In this document: one piece after another, positions 7,906 to 16,479 of the stretch
Layout of the letters: every line of letters begins with the position of its first letter
Position numbering within the stretch: the stretch's first letter is position 1
Source of the DNA: Trichomonas tenax
Taxonomy: Eukaryota; Parabasalia; Trichomonadida; Trichomonadidae
Length of the DNA stretch: 16,479 bases
Assembly (NCBI GenBank): GCA_023091735.1
Contig: JALKBU010001117.1
Span: 1-16,479 of the forward strand
Reading direction: 5' to 3'
Notes under the pieces: generated by a model
Seen by the model: the letters and a program-made list of their open reading frames with translations, nothing else
Databases searched by the model: none
What the model was told of the DNA's origin: nothing
Program-made: the position numbers and the translations under genes

Positions 7906-8871
7906 ATGATAAATTTAAATTCATTTGTGACTCCATTCTTTGTTACCTTTATTGTGTTAATCTCTTTAATTGGTGAAAGTTTAGCAACTGATGAGCAGCA
8001 TGAAACCTCATCAGGTGTTAGTGGCTCTTTCTTCATAAATTATGTAAGATTTTGATACAAGAGCTATTTTTAATGAAAATAATGTAAAGACATTAGTAGC
8101 TAATTCATTGTTTAGCGATTTAAGCGTTTCTGTAGCTGGCGGAGGAATTTATTTAAAATCTGGACAATGTGTTCAATATAGAGTCTCATCAATGAAATTA
8201 CATCAACAACATATCAGCCTCATTCATTTGTTAATATCACAAAAGGAAATGGCAATAAAAATTATTTGATTGAATCTTCTTTAGCGCAGCATCAAAGTTC
8301 AGCAGACACCATAAGACATTATTATGGATACTGCCAAGTTTGCAATACAAACATTTCTTATTGTAATGCAAATTCGTATGCAATAATGAGATTAATATGT
8401 GATGAATATTCAATGGTGAAAACGATGTTTTGCTCTTTCCAAAATAACGCTTCTCCGACATCATATGGAGTTAATTGCGATGATTTTCAATATTACTTCG
8501 ATTTCTGTAATTTCATTTCCAACAATGATGCGAGTGGAGCACTTTTCATTACGCGAGCGTCAACATGTGTTTTGACAGTAATTAATTCGATGATTATCAA
8601 GAATTCTTATACTTACTTTGCTTCAATCGCTGGAACTGTTGCTTCTGTTAACAATTACTTTGATACAAATTCAAAGAGTGTAACAGGAACTGTTTATTCC
8701 GATATTAAAGCAACAAATACTAAATTTAATTTATCATTATTATCAACTTATGTTTGCGAAGATGTTTATTCAATTCCTTTGATTCCAAAGAATCAATTAA
8801 CATGCAAAATGATTGGATTCTCTTCAGGCAAAGTTACAGAAGTTCTTCTTTTAATGCTTCAAAGCCTTTAA
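7906..8871 (+). pseudogene. Broken secreted/surface beta-helix-type protein gene
   Basis: The ATG at 7906 opens with a strong signal peptide (SFVTPFFVTFIVLISLIGES, residues 6-25), then a polar stretch to TGA at 8053-8055. The coding sense moves by one base (DTRAIFNENN..., from 8054), continuing to about 8176, then returns to the first frame (SLINEITSTTYQ..., from 8182), which stays open to TAA at 8869-8871. The two shifts compensate. The body is rich in Asn, Ser, Tyr and Cys, with short strand-like repeats (VCNTNISYCNANSYAIM; FDFCNFISNNDASGALFIT), typical of right-handed beta-helix surface proteins of trichomonads (Pmp-like families). No C-terminal membrane segment follows, although full-length members usually have one, so the 3' end may also be damaged. 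The exact family is uncertain. Confidence 0.6.
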
Positions 8872-9360
8872 ATATTGATTAATAACAGATAATGTATCAA
8901 AATAAATTTTTATAAAAATTGAAAATGATTTTATTAATGAAGCCACAACTTTCCATAGATTGGTTGCATAAATATAGTATATATCATGATTAAAATTTGG
9001 GATTTTAATTATGCTTTTTCAGCAACTTATAGACATTTTATAAATTAAGCGACTTTTGGTTTGACATTTAATTTGTTGGAAAATACTATTATTGAGATAT
9101 CATTCTATGCTACATATTCTTTATATATAGTAGTATAGAACCATATAAGTTTTAAACTTGTGAGTTATTGCTGTTCCGAGTTATGACACTATCAAAAAAA
9201 GTCGTGATAAATGAAAATTCTTGACAAAAGTGACATATTTCGAAAAGTTTACAAATGGCTCACTTTTATATCAAGAATGAAAATATTCAATTTTATTTGA
9301 ATATATTTCATGATTAAAAACCATTTGGTGATGATAAATTTGAAAATATAACATAATAAT
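8872..9360. other. Convergent A+T-rich spacer
   Basis: About 490 bases between the 3' end of the beta-helix pseudogene and the 3' end of the large solenoid gene. I see no gene or RNA here. Confidence 0.6.
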
Positions 9361-9363
9361 TTA
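9360..9363 (-). terminator. Stop-overlapping TAAA polyadenylation signal
   Basis: Read on the minus strand the stop TAA (9363-9361) is followed by A, giving TAAA, as in the calreticulin-like gene. Confidence 0.4.
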
Positions 9364-12300
9364 TTTGGATAGACTATTGATAATAGATTCAGATTCAGAA
9401 CAATCTGAATGGAAAATAGACAATCTGATTGCTGTTTCAGTGTCGCGGCCTTCTGAAAGAAGTCGGAGAGCGAATTTCTGGCATTGAAGTTCACAGACTT
9501 CTTCTCCTGTTCTCAACACTTCACTAACTTCATCGCTTTTGTTGCGGTGGACGTATTTCGCAAGAGAAACAAATGAACGAGAGAAGTTATACTTAAGAAA
9601 TCTAAAGATGATGATTGAAGTCAAATGCGCAGGCTTTAGGTATTTCTCGAGCAAATTAATCCATCTATCGAACCAATCGTGGATTTCATCGTCTCTGTTC
9701 TTTCCTATGCACGAGAAAAGAATGTCGAGAAGTATCGATGATCGAGATTCGACATCAGTCATCTTGTCAATACGATTCTCGAGGCACATTAAGCCGCGTG
9801 AGAAAACGAAACCTGAATATTTCAAGAACTTCATCGATATATCAACCATAACGTTGAATGTTGGATCTGTTTGCGGAGTGTATTTTATCAATACAGGAAG
9901 GAGATCACAGAAACCGAGGAATGCCGGATTTTGATTTTCAATTATCAAAAGATTGAGCCACTTATACACAGGAATTCCCTCCTGTGCAGCAATCTTAAGA
10001 GAGCTCGTGGAATAACTAACAAGTGGTGGATTGTGCTGGACGAGTTCGTAGCGATTGCAGATGTGTTCAAAAGATGGACGCGAAATATACATAAACTTCT
10101 GTTCATCGAAAACGGCTGCGCAATGTTCATAAAGCCTCAAAGCAGAAATGAACAAACTTGGCATCACAGAAACAATGTAAGTTTTAATTCTGTTTGTGAT
10201 TTCTTCAAGAAATTCCGGACTATTGGAAAGCGCTGAAATCAACGGAAGATGGAGAATCGACTGAATGTTTGTCTTATTGCCGCAGTTGTTGCTCATCTTC
10301 TTGATGAGATCAATGCCCTTTTGATCGATCTTTGAACGCGTTACGATAACAGACAAAGCAAGACTGAGTTCGCGCGTTGTCTCTTCATCTTTAATGATAT
10401 CATAGAACGAATCAAAGACATCTTGAGGAATAGATCGGTATAAGAATGTTCCTGAAGCTAACAATAATGATACAGAAGCAAGTCTTCCTTTTGTATTCTT
10501 CTCTGAGAGAGCTTTGAACGCAATCTTTGCAATCTTATCTACATCACATGGTAAAAATGAAACCAGAGAAGAAAGATTGAGAATATCACTCTTCTTGAGA
10601 TATTTTTTGGCTTCGAATATGTTAAATACCTCTGTGACTTTGTCTTGTAATTTGGATAAAGCCAATTCACCAAGTTCTGATCTCATGCATGACATTGAAA
10701 CATTGATACTCATGTCAACATATAATGACTTGCAAACTAAGTTAGAAAGCGTTTTGACGAATGTCTTTGGAATCAATAAATCATCAAGCATTAAGACGAC
10801 TTTCTGATTCTTGGCTTCGTGGATTGTCTGGAAAAGATGATATAACTCCTTCTTGAAGACAACAGAAACAAACTGTGATTGTAATGAATGGCGATCATTT
10901 GTAAATGATATTTCAAGAGAACTGTCGCTCTTTTGTATGTTATCTCCACCGCTGTTCTTGAAATTGAACAAATCTGGATGCTTTGTTTTGATTACATCAA
11001 TCAATGAAGGCATGTGTTGATTGAATTCATCGATGAAAAGTTTTCTTTGATTGACTTTGATCTTCGATATGAATTTAGAAATATCTTCAACAGGATCTTC
11101 ACTCATTCTCGATGAAAGCATTGAGAATGACAAAGCTTGGTTCGGTGTCATGATTATTGAAGCGTTCTTGAAATAGATCGACAAAGAGTTAAAGAATGCT
11201 AAAGTGTCAACTTGAGATTTCTCGAAGAAAACAGCATCATTTTTCACAACAATTTCGCACCATTTTGCGAGAACATTGACATCAGAAACAAACTGAAGTC
11301 TGTTGTAAACGCCACCAATGAACTTAAGCTTAACATTCTCAGGGAACTCTGAGAGACCGATTGAGAAATAATTTGTGATTTCTCGTGGGAATATTGGGAA
11401 AACTTTAGAACATAACTCGATGGCAAAATCTGACGGCAAATACTGTTTTGGAAGTTGAAGAATGAAGCGAACTGTAGATCTGAATGGATCAAGGAACTTA
11501 AGAATATCATCTATTGGTTGAGCGACAACATCCATTGATCTCATTGATATAACTTCATCGACTTGGCTTTGATATTTGCTCTGAACTGGACTATTATTGC
11601 CCCATTTTTCACCACTGATTGTCGTGATGTAAGATTTGCAGATATTCATCGCTATATCACGAATCTGTTCATTTGATGGTGATTTGGATAATGCCAAGAA
11701 CTCGAATATCGAAGACAAAACATTCAAATCATCATTGAAATACTCCGAACATTCAGTGACAGCATCAGCATAAGCGGAGATCTCATGAATTGGTTCATTG
11801 AACTTTGTGAGAATCTTGTTGAAAGCCAACAGTGTTCTCGTGAGTTGGCTTCCACTGAAGAATGAATTGTTGTGCGCTAAGACAGAACAAACGAAAGGAA
11901 TATCTTGTTTCGAAACGATTTTCGCCAAAATATTTGATGCAGTGATATACAATGATTCATTTCTTTCATAGCAAAGATTGCAGACAACCTCTAATATATC
12001 ATTGTAAATGGGTCTCCCGATCCTCGAAATGAATGTTTTGGCATTGATGTTGTCAACAATCTTCAATAAACTCAATGATCTGTACCATGACATTTTTTCA
12101 ACGAAAATTACGTTTTTGAGCAACTTAGACAGAACTTCGATTGATGCGTGTTTGATGACGTTATTTATACACTTAGATATAGCGTTTGTCACGGATACAG
12201 ATGTTTCTAAAACTTCAGAATTCGAACTTGTAATTAAAATGTTGAGAATTTGATCGAGCTGTTCTGTGTCTGTCAGTGTGTTAGAGATCCTTCCAAGTGT

Positions 12301-13320
12301 TATAATTTTAGCATTAATAACTGAAGGTCCGTCTGTTTCTTTTGGCAATAATAAATCAATTGGCAAAGGCATCACATAGAGTGCTGGAGAGTCCTTAAAT
12401 TCGCCAATTTTGAATGTTGTTGACGCTCTCTTTGTGTTTTCGAGGTTTTTGATTTCGACATTTAAATTATCAGCATTTTGTGTTATATTTATCGTAAATG
12501 AGCGATTTTCTATTCCTAATATCTGAAATGCTGAATCTACTTCAACAATCGTTTTGTTTGGACGCGATAAAAGAGAAATTGCAGCTTCTGCGATTTCAAA
12601 TAATTCCAATTTATTAGTTTTTCCTTCGATATTCGATAAAACGTATGCTAAAAGAGATAAATGATTCAGTAATACTGTTAGTTTCTCTTGTGATCTGTTA
12701 TTTTCAATGATAAAATCGATTAATTCAGTAAACATTATTTGCGGATCATGATTTACAATTGCAGAAACTGCTTTCGACAAGTGTCTGTTTTCGCTTGATT
12801 CAATTCGTTCCAATAAAGAATGAAGAAGTATTTTAAGCCAATCTTTGCCTAAGTGCTGAGAATTTGTAATGATTTGTGCGATGTATTCGGAAAATGATGG
12901 ATCAACGAATGAAAAATGGTGAAAAACCGGTGTAGATTTCAAGAATTTTTCGAGATATAACGGAGCGATGAATCTTGTGATATAAGCAAACGACGATGCG
13001 ATAATAGCCGAATTATGGGCGGTTATTGTTGCCTCTAACGCAATTTCTGAAAAAGACTTGCAAACTTCATTTGGAAAATACGGCGTAATTTTCGTTAAAA
13101 ATATTCCTGTTGCCTTATACGACGCCAGCCTTATAGTGCTAGACGAATTAGCTGATGTCAAAAGCAAAGATTTCCAAATATTTTTAAAATTATCAATCAA
13201 AGTTACTTCATCTTTCTTCTTGAAGTTACACATAATGAGGTACTTTTGTAATTCAGCAAGTCCCTGTGATAACTGAGGAACTCCTGATGCTGGATCACAA
13301 AGGGTTTTTATAAAATCCAT
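9361..13320 (-). CDS. Large alpha-solenoid (HEAT/ARM-like) protein of unknown function
   Basis: A 1319-residue intact protein, the longest in the window. It has no signal peptide, no membrane segment and no catalytic motif. From end to end it is made of amphipathic helices in pairs, for example residues ~64-128 (IRLASYKATGIFLTKITPYF... ITRFIAPLYLEKFL), as in HEAT/ARM solenoids. Such proteins serve as scaffolds for kinases, transport, proteasome or chromatin complexes (huntingtin, Tti1, Ecm29 and Mms19 are examples of this architecture), but no diagnostic signature lets me choose one. The start is the ATG at 13320-13318; a TTG 18 codons upstream in frame is not a likely start. The stop codon overlaps TAAA, the trichomonad poly(A) signal. 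G+C is raised throughout and there is no interruption, so the gene is functional and under selection. Confidence 0.9.
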   Translation of the reverse strand: MDFIKTLCDPASGVPQLSQGLAELQKYLIMCNFKKKDEVTLIDNFKNIWKSLLLTSANSSSTIRLASYKATGIFLTKITPYFPNEVCKSFSEIALEATITAHNSAIIASSFAYITRFIAPLYLEKFLKSTPVFHHFSFVDPSFSEYIAQIITNSQHLGKDWLKILLHSLLERIESSENRHLSKAVSAIVNHDPQIMFTELIDFIIENNRSQEKLTVLLNHLSLLAYVLSNIEGKTNKLELFEIAEAAISLLSRPNKTIVEVDSAFQILGIENRSFTINITQNADNLNVEIKNLENTKRASTTFKIGEFKDSPALYVMPLPIDLLLPKETDGPSVINAKIITLGRISNTLTDTEQLDQILNILITSSNSEVLETSVSVTNAISKCINNVIKHASIEVLSKLLKNVIFVEKMSWYRSLSLLKIVDNINAKTFISRIGRPIYNDILEVVCNLCYERNESLYITASNILAKIVSKQDIPFVCSVLAHNNSFFSGSQLTRTLLAFNKILTKFNEPIHEISAYADAVTECSEYFNDDLNVLSSIFEFLALSKSPSNEQIRDIAMNICKSYITTISGEKWGNNSPVQSKYQSQVDEVISMRSMDVVAQPIDDILKFLDPFRSTVRFILQLPKQYLPSDFAIELCSKVFPIFPREITNYFSIGLSEFPENVKLKFIGGVYNRLQFVSDVNVLAKWCEIVVKNDAVFFEKSQVDTLAFFNSLSIYFKNASIIMTPNQALSFSMLSSRMSEDPVEDISKFISKIKVNQRKLFIDEFNQHMPSLIDVIKTKHPDLFNFKNSGGDNIQKSDSSLEISFTNDRHSLQSQFVSVVFKKELYHLFQTIHEAKNQKVVLMLDDLLIPKTFVKTLSNLVCKSLYVDMSINVSMSCMRSELGELALSKLQDKVTEVFNIFEAKKYLKKSDILNLSSLVSFLPCDVDKIAKIAFKALSEKNTKGRLASVSLLLASGTFLYRSIPQDVFDSFYDIIKDEETTRELSLALSVIVTRSKIDQKGIDLIKKMSNNCGNKTNIQSILHLPLISALSNSPEFLEEITNRIKTYIVSVMPSLFISALRLYEHCAAVFDEQKFMYISRPSFEHICNRYELVQHNPPLVSYSTSSLKIAAQEGIPVYKWLNLLIIENQNPAFLGFCDLLPVLIKYTPQTDPTFNVMVDISMKFLKYSGFVFSRGLMCLENRIDKMTDVESRSSILLDILFSCIGKNRDDEIHDWFDRWINLLEKYLKPAHLTSIIIFRFLKYNFSRSFVSLAKYVHRNKSDEVSEVLRTGEEVCELQCQKFALRLLSEGRDTETAIRLSIFHSDCSESESIINSLSK

Positions 13321-14451
13321 TTTTGACAAAATGTCATAAATTTTACACGAATTGTTTTTAATTTTTTGATTCAAAATTTAGCTTATATACATTCTATATA
13401 TTTAAAATTTTCATGAAATTTGGGATTTTATGAATAAGGTTAATGTATCAAAAGTGAATATCCAATAAAATAAATTCTGACAATAACCTCATCACAGGGA
13501 TAAATCACTCGTAAGGTTTGAGCGTAATAGATATTGAAGTAATTTATCGAAATGCATTGATTTTGGCGCGTTTAATTAAATCTATTACCGATATATTTCT
13601 GTTTCTTTCTAAAACAGCGTTTATATGCAACATCGTAGTAAAATTGCATCAATTTCTATGAGTTCAATGCATTTATCATAGTCATCCACAGGGACATCAA
13701 TGACATTTTTCCAACATAATTCTTTCTTAGGTAAGATTATGTTTTTCTTAATGTAATCGGTTTTCCTCTATCTCTATATGGATACTCTCACATTAATCTT
13801 GATGAAAATTCGTTATTTTTGATCAATATGGAAATCAATGAAGAAAAAAACTATAATTAGATCTGGCTGTTATTGATTTCTTCATTTCTAGTGATGTACA
13901 TTGTGATTTTGATATTATTAATGGCTATACCGATGTATAGAACGATTTGATAATAAATTACATCGAAAGAACATAAAAATTTTCACGCATTATACTAGAG
14001 TATCTCTGGGTAGAAGGAATCTATTCCGAAACATTTCGATTATGATAATTAATTGAACCAATCAAGATGAAGGGAATGATACTGTTGTTGATGAAGTAAT
14101 AGATTCTCTTGGTCCTAATTTAGCATATTTAGAATAAGAAAATGTTTAATTCGGTTAAAAGCAAGAGATATAGTGATATCTTTGTCTACATAGTGAGTTC
14201 TGATCTTTCGTTAATGCCAGCATATAAAGCCACAGAATTCCTATAATATTCTTTATGCTAATGAAGTGACCCACCTCCAAATAATATATTCCGACAATTG
14301 AAAAATAAGCATATTCGAACAAAAACAACTGGAATCGATAGGCAGAGTCCCGGATATTGTGAATATACGATGCAACGATGAGTGTTCGATTACTTCAGAA
14401 ACAGAAAAAAATATCTTCGGAAAGAAGTGTTTTAACTCTCAAATTTGGTTT
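13321..14451. other. A+T-rich spacer with degraded coding traces
   Basis: About 1.1 kb upstream of the solenoid gene. The first tens of bases must be its promoter; no canonical Initiator is seen, and an out-of-frame ATG lies at 13337-13335. Between about 13,850 and 14,350 several short stretches on the + strand look like decayed coding sequence, best at 14057-14134 (NQDEGNDTVVDEVIDSLGPN), but no continuous gene can be drawn. Confidence 0.45.
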
Positions 14452-15105
14452 TTAGCGACCAAAATTACCATAGGCAACAACTTCATCATAATGTTTTATG
14501 AAGAAAAAACTTATGGGTATTGTTTCATTAATGAAATAGTGATTTTTATATGTGTAAAGGTTTATCTTGTAATTATATCCGTTATCTGGTCCTAAATGTT
14601 TATTATAACATTCATTACTTTTACACATTTTACCAGATTTATCATCATAATATTTTAATTCACACCAAATTTTATATTCATTACAGATTTTAGCTAAAAC
14701 GTTTATTGTACAATATTTACAATCTAAAAATTTATTAGAAATTTCCATTAAGATATTTTCATCAGTAATCACATAAGATAAGGAATATATTAAGCAATTA
14801 TATCGTAATTCTTTACGAATAGAACCATCGGGATTAGTTAATGTTGTAAATACCCTGTATAATGAAGTATAGCGATTAACTATATTTGAAGATCGTATCT
14901 CATTGAAAATGACGTGTTTCTTGCTTATTTCATCTTTTAATATGAGAAACAAATACGTTGTCCCATAGGCGAGTAATCTTCCAATGCTCACTATGATGGT
15001 TTGTTCTGAGTACATGAATGAGGATGCAATAAAAAATGAAATAAAAGTGACGTTTTGATGCATCAAATTTGAATAAACCCACCAGTCAAAAATGAGAATC
15101 TCCAT
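14452..15105 (-). pseudogene. Fragment resembling N-terminal part of virus-like/Maverick-type DNA-polymerase proteins
   Basis: A 217-codon ORF with an ATG at 15105. Residues ~1-57 are oddly hydrophobic and may be spacer that happens to be open. From ~58 on the text looks authentic: VIFNEIRSSNIVNRYTSLYR, TNPDGSIRKELRYNCLIYSL (C104), CTINVLAKICNEYKIWCELK, a cysteine-rich DDKSGKMCKSNECYNKH, and YKNHYFINETIPI (H189). The pair NC-L-I-Y...HYFINE is, as I recall, characteristic of the region ahead of the polymerase in large trichomonad repeat-family proteins linked to Maverick-like elements; its Cys and His placing also recalls OTU/papain-fold peptidases. No exonuclease or polymerase motifs follow the TAA at 14452, so at most this is a truncated relic. 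Family assignment is from memory and unverified. Confidence 0.4.
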
Positions 15106-15811
15106 ACATTCAAAGATAAATTCAGAGTAAATAACTTGTCGTTAGATTTGTTAAGTGAGACCTTTTGGGAAGCTAATTTAATAGCGAATATCGGTAACTT
15201 TGTAAACTGATTTCAAGAAGTTGGGGAGATTGTTAATTTGATTGAATAAAGATGAAACTAAGTCAAACAGCCGTAATCCTACAGCATTTTGTATCAAAGG
15301 AAAGCATCTGGCCGTGTTATACACGCATGTTGCAGTTTGAAATTTTGTAATTCAAAAAAATCAAGATTTTATTAACGATTAGTGCATTATAATGTTGTTT
15401 CATCTATTCTATAAGCATCTCTACCATTCTCATGTATCAAAAAGTGAGTAAAAGGTGTGGTACTCTGAATTTGCAATATTTTTAAAAAAATAATCTGATA
15501 AATAGCATTAACAGTATATACTCTATACATATCCACTGTCAAATATGTGCATTAACTACAGCCAGACCCTTCCAAATTAACCTTTAAAAACAGTTTCGGT
15601 TCACTTTTTGTATTCTACATATTGTGCTTAGTAATATTTGCTACTTAAAATCGAAAAATAATTGTGAGATGTTCGTTTTTTCACTCAATTTTATTTTGCT
15701 CAAATACTAGAATACAGCATCTCTATAGCATATATTATTCACTGGCGAGCTCAACATTTTCAATTTAATAATCCTGAATGCATAGGCTAATATGATCCAA
15801 ATGTAAAGTCA

Positions 15812-15819
15812 AAACGATA
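15812..15819 (+). promoter_or_regulatory. AAACGATA, distal Myb-element-like site
   Basis: AAACGATA differs by one base from TAACGATA (MRE-1 of the T. vaginalis ap65-1 malic enzyme promoter). It is about 258 bases before the malic enzyme ATG. Confidence 0.35.
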
Positions 15820-16030
15820 TTTATACTTTTGAAATGATATTTTTCACGGGTGAACATTCCAAAGGGGTAAAATATATCATATCCGTGATGAGAGGAGGAA
15901 AATGATGAAGTTTTTGGCCAGTTTTCCAAAAGAAAGAAAAGTGAACAAATATCCTTCAAAATAAGACCGATGGAATCTCAATTTTTTGGTAATATTGAGA
16001 TAACTCATAGAATATTTTTTGAGGCCAAAA

Positions 16031-16044
16031 TATCGTCCATCGTC
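16031..16044 (+). promoter_or_regulatory. Tandem (T/C)ATCGTC Myb-element-like sites
   Basis: TATCGTC (16031-16037) is followed directly by CATCGTC (16038-16044). TATCGT is the reverse complement of ACGATA, the core of the MRE-2r element recognised by tvMyb proteins in the ap65-1 promoter. The pair ends about 14-19 bases before the predicted transcription starts, in the proximal promoter of malic enzyme. Confidence 0.5.
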
Positions 16045-16055
16045 GCTATTTACAA

Positions 16056-16066
16056 TCACTTCACTT
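16056..16066 (+). promoter_or_regulatory. Tandem trichomonad Initiator (Inr)
   Basis: TCACTTCACTT holds two overlapping matches to the trichomonad Initiator TCA(+1)-Py-(T/A), with +1 adenines at 16058 and 16063. These predict 5' leaders of 19 and 14 bases before the ATG at 16077, the normal short trichomonad length. The Inr replaces the TATA box in these organisms and is bound by IBP39. Confidence 0.75.
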
Positions 16067-16076
16067 TGGTTTAAAG

Positions 16077-16479
16077 ATGCTCACAACATCAGTCAGCCTC
16101 CCAGTCCGCAACATCTGCCACAGCAAGCTTCCAGTCCAGAAGACAAGCATGACCCTCCTTCAGGATGGTGACCTCTCTAAGGGCTCTGCTTTCACAAAGG
16201 AAGAGCGCGAACGTCTCAACCTTCGTGGTCTTCTCCCATACAAGGTCTTCACAAAGGATGAACAAGCTGCTCGTATCCGCCGCCAGTTCGAATTGATGCC
16301 AACACCACTCCTCAAGTACATCTTCCTCTCTAATGAGCGCGAGAAGAACTCCCAGTCCTTCTGGAGATTCCTCTTCACACACCCACCAACAGAGACAATG
16401 CCAGTTCTCTACACACCAACAGTCGGTGAAGCCTGCCAGAAGTGGGCTACACACCGCCAGTCATACCGTGGCATCTACA
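16077..16479 (+). CDS. Malic enzyme, hydrogenosomal type (5' part, cut by window end)
   Basis: Oxidative decarboxylation of malate to pyruvate and CO2 with reduction of NAD(P)+, feeding pyruvate to hydrogenosomal energy metabolism. The first 134 codons are present. The N-terminus MLTTSVSLPVRNICHSKL is a short basic/hydroxylated presequence of the hydrogenosomal type, with an arginine near position 11. The enzyme then begins near TLLQDGDLSKGSAFTKEER, followed by the family landmarks LNLRGLLP (about 47-54), FLSNEREKNSQSFWRFL and the signature VLYTPTVGEACQKW (about 110-123), where the tyrosine of YTPTVGE is the conserved catalytic residue of malic enzymes. The typical family member is about 550-570 residues. 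G+C and codon use (CTC, AAG, CGC, GTC) are far above the spacers, as for highly expressed genes. T. vaginalis relatives are also known as the AP65 adhesins. Start chosen by presequence and Inr. Confidence 0.95.
   Translation, partial: MLTTSVSLPVRNICHSKLPVQKTSMTLLQDGDLSKGSAFTKEERERLNLRGLLPYKVFTKDEQAARIRRQFELMPTPLLKYIFLSNEREKNSQSFWRFLFTHPPTETMPVLYTPTVGEACQKWATHRQSYRGIY

Larger units (their letters stand above)
15106..16055. other. A+T-rich spacer upstream of malic enzyme
   Basis: About 950 bases. No supported gene. The ORFs on the minus strand at 15765-16059 lack ATG starts and lie over the malic enzyme promoter. The stretch near 15,110-15,245 has weak protein-like text in one + frame, with a TGA in it, possibly decayed sequence adjoining the fragment at 14452-15105. 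Confidence 0.5.

Noticed and set aside
9539..13276. Several 70-130-codon + strand ORFs inside the large solenoid gene
   Set aside because: They are antisense to an intact 1319-codon gene whose codon bias explains the openness, and mostly lack good ATG starts.
13321..13374. N-terminal extension of the solenoid protein to a TTG at 13374
   Set aside because: Eukaryotic nuclear genes start at ATG; the added residues are A+T-rich, lysine/asparagine-rich and look like leader sequence.
14359..14595. 78-codon + strand ORF
   Set aside because: Starts at GTG and is antisense to the better-supported fragment at 14452-15105.
16089..16454. 121- and 72-codon minus strand ORFs at the right edge
   Set aside because: Antisense shadows of the malic enzyme coding sequence.

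Overview
The window looks like nuclear DNA of a trichomonad protist (Trichomonas/Tritrichomonas group). The strongest evidence is at the right edge: the first 134 codons of a hydrogenosomal-type malic enzyme with a short N-terminal presequence, a tandem trichomonad Initiator (TCACTTCACTT) 11-21 bases before the ATG, and Myb-recognition-like sites upstream. Other signs agree: all genes are uninterrupted, two intact genes have the stop overlapping TAAA (the trichomonad polyadenylation signal), coding DNA is clearly richer in G+C than the very A+T-rich spacers, and dead members of gene families are common. The species cannot be fixed from this window.

Layout. 1-184: a small coding-like scrap reading rightward into the window. 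266-904 (-): an intact R2R3 Myb transcription factor. 905-2527: A+T-rich spacer. 2528-3454 (+): a divergent calreticulin/calnexin-like lectin-fold protein with a short signal peptide. 3820-4233 (-): a small tail-anchored membrane protein. 4933-5361 (-): an unknown 142-codon gene broken by one TAG. 6836-8871: a cluster of three decayed genes, namely a divergent pair of unknown families starting 20 bases apart (6836-7393 - and 7414-7871 +) and a signal-peptide beta-helix surface-type protein with two frameshifts (7906-8871 +). 9361-13320 (-): an intact 1319-residue alpha-solenoid protein. 14452-15105 (-): a fragment resembling the N-terminal region of virus-like or Maverick-type DNA-polymerase proteins. 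16077-16479 (+): malic enzyme, cut by the window end.

Biology. The intact genes are a regulator (Myb), an energy-metabolism enzyme (malic enzyme), probable ER and organelle membrane proteins, and a large scaffold. The most interesting link is that an R2R3 Myb gene and a malic enzyme gene carrying Myb-like sites lie about 15 kb apart; in T. vaginalis, Myb proteins are the known regulators of a malic enzyme (ap65-1) promoter. The 6.8-8.9 kb cluster and the 14.5-15.1 kb fragment look like accessory, mobile or fast-evolving material decaying between housekeeping genes. I see no tRNA, rRNA, CRISPR array or intact transposon.
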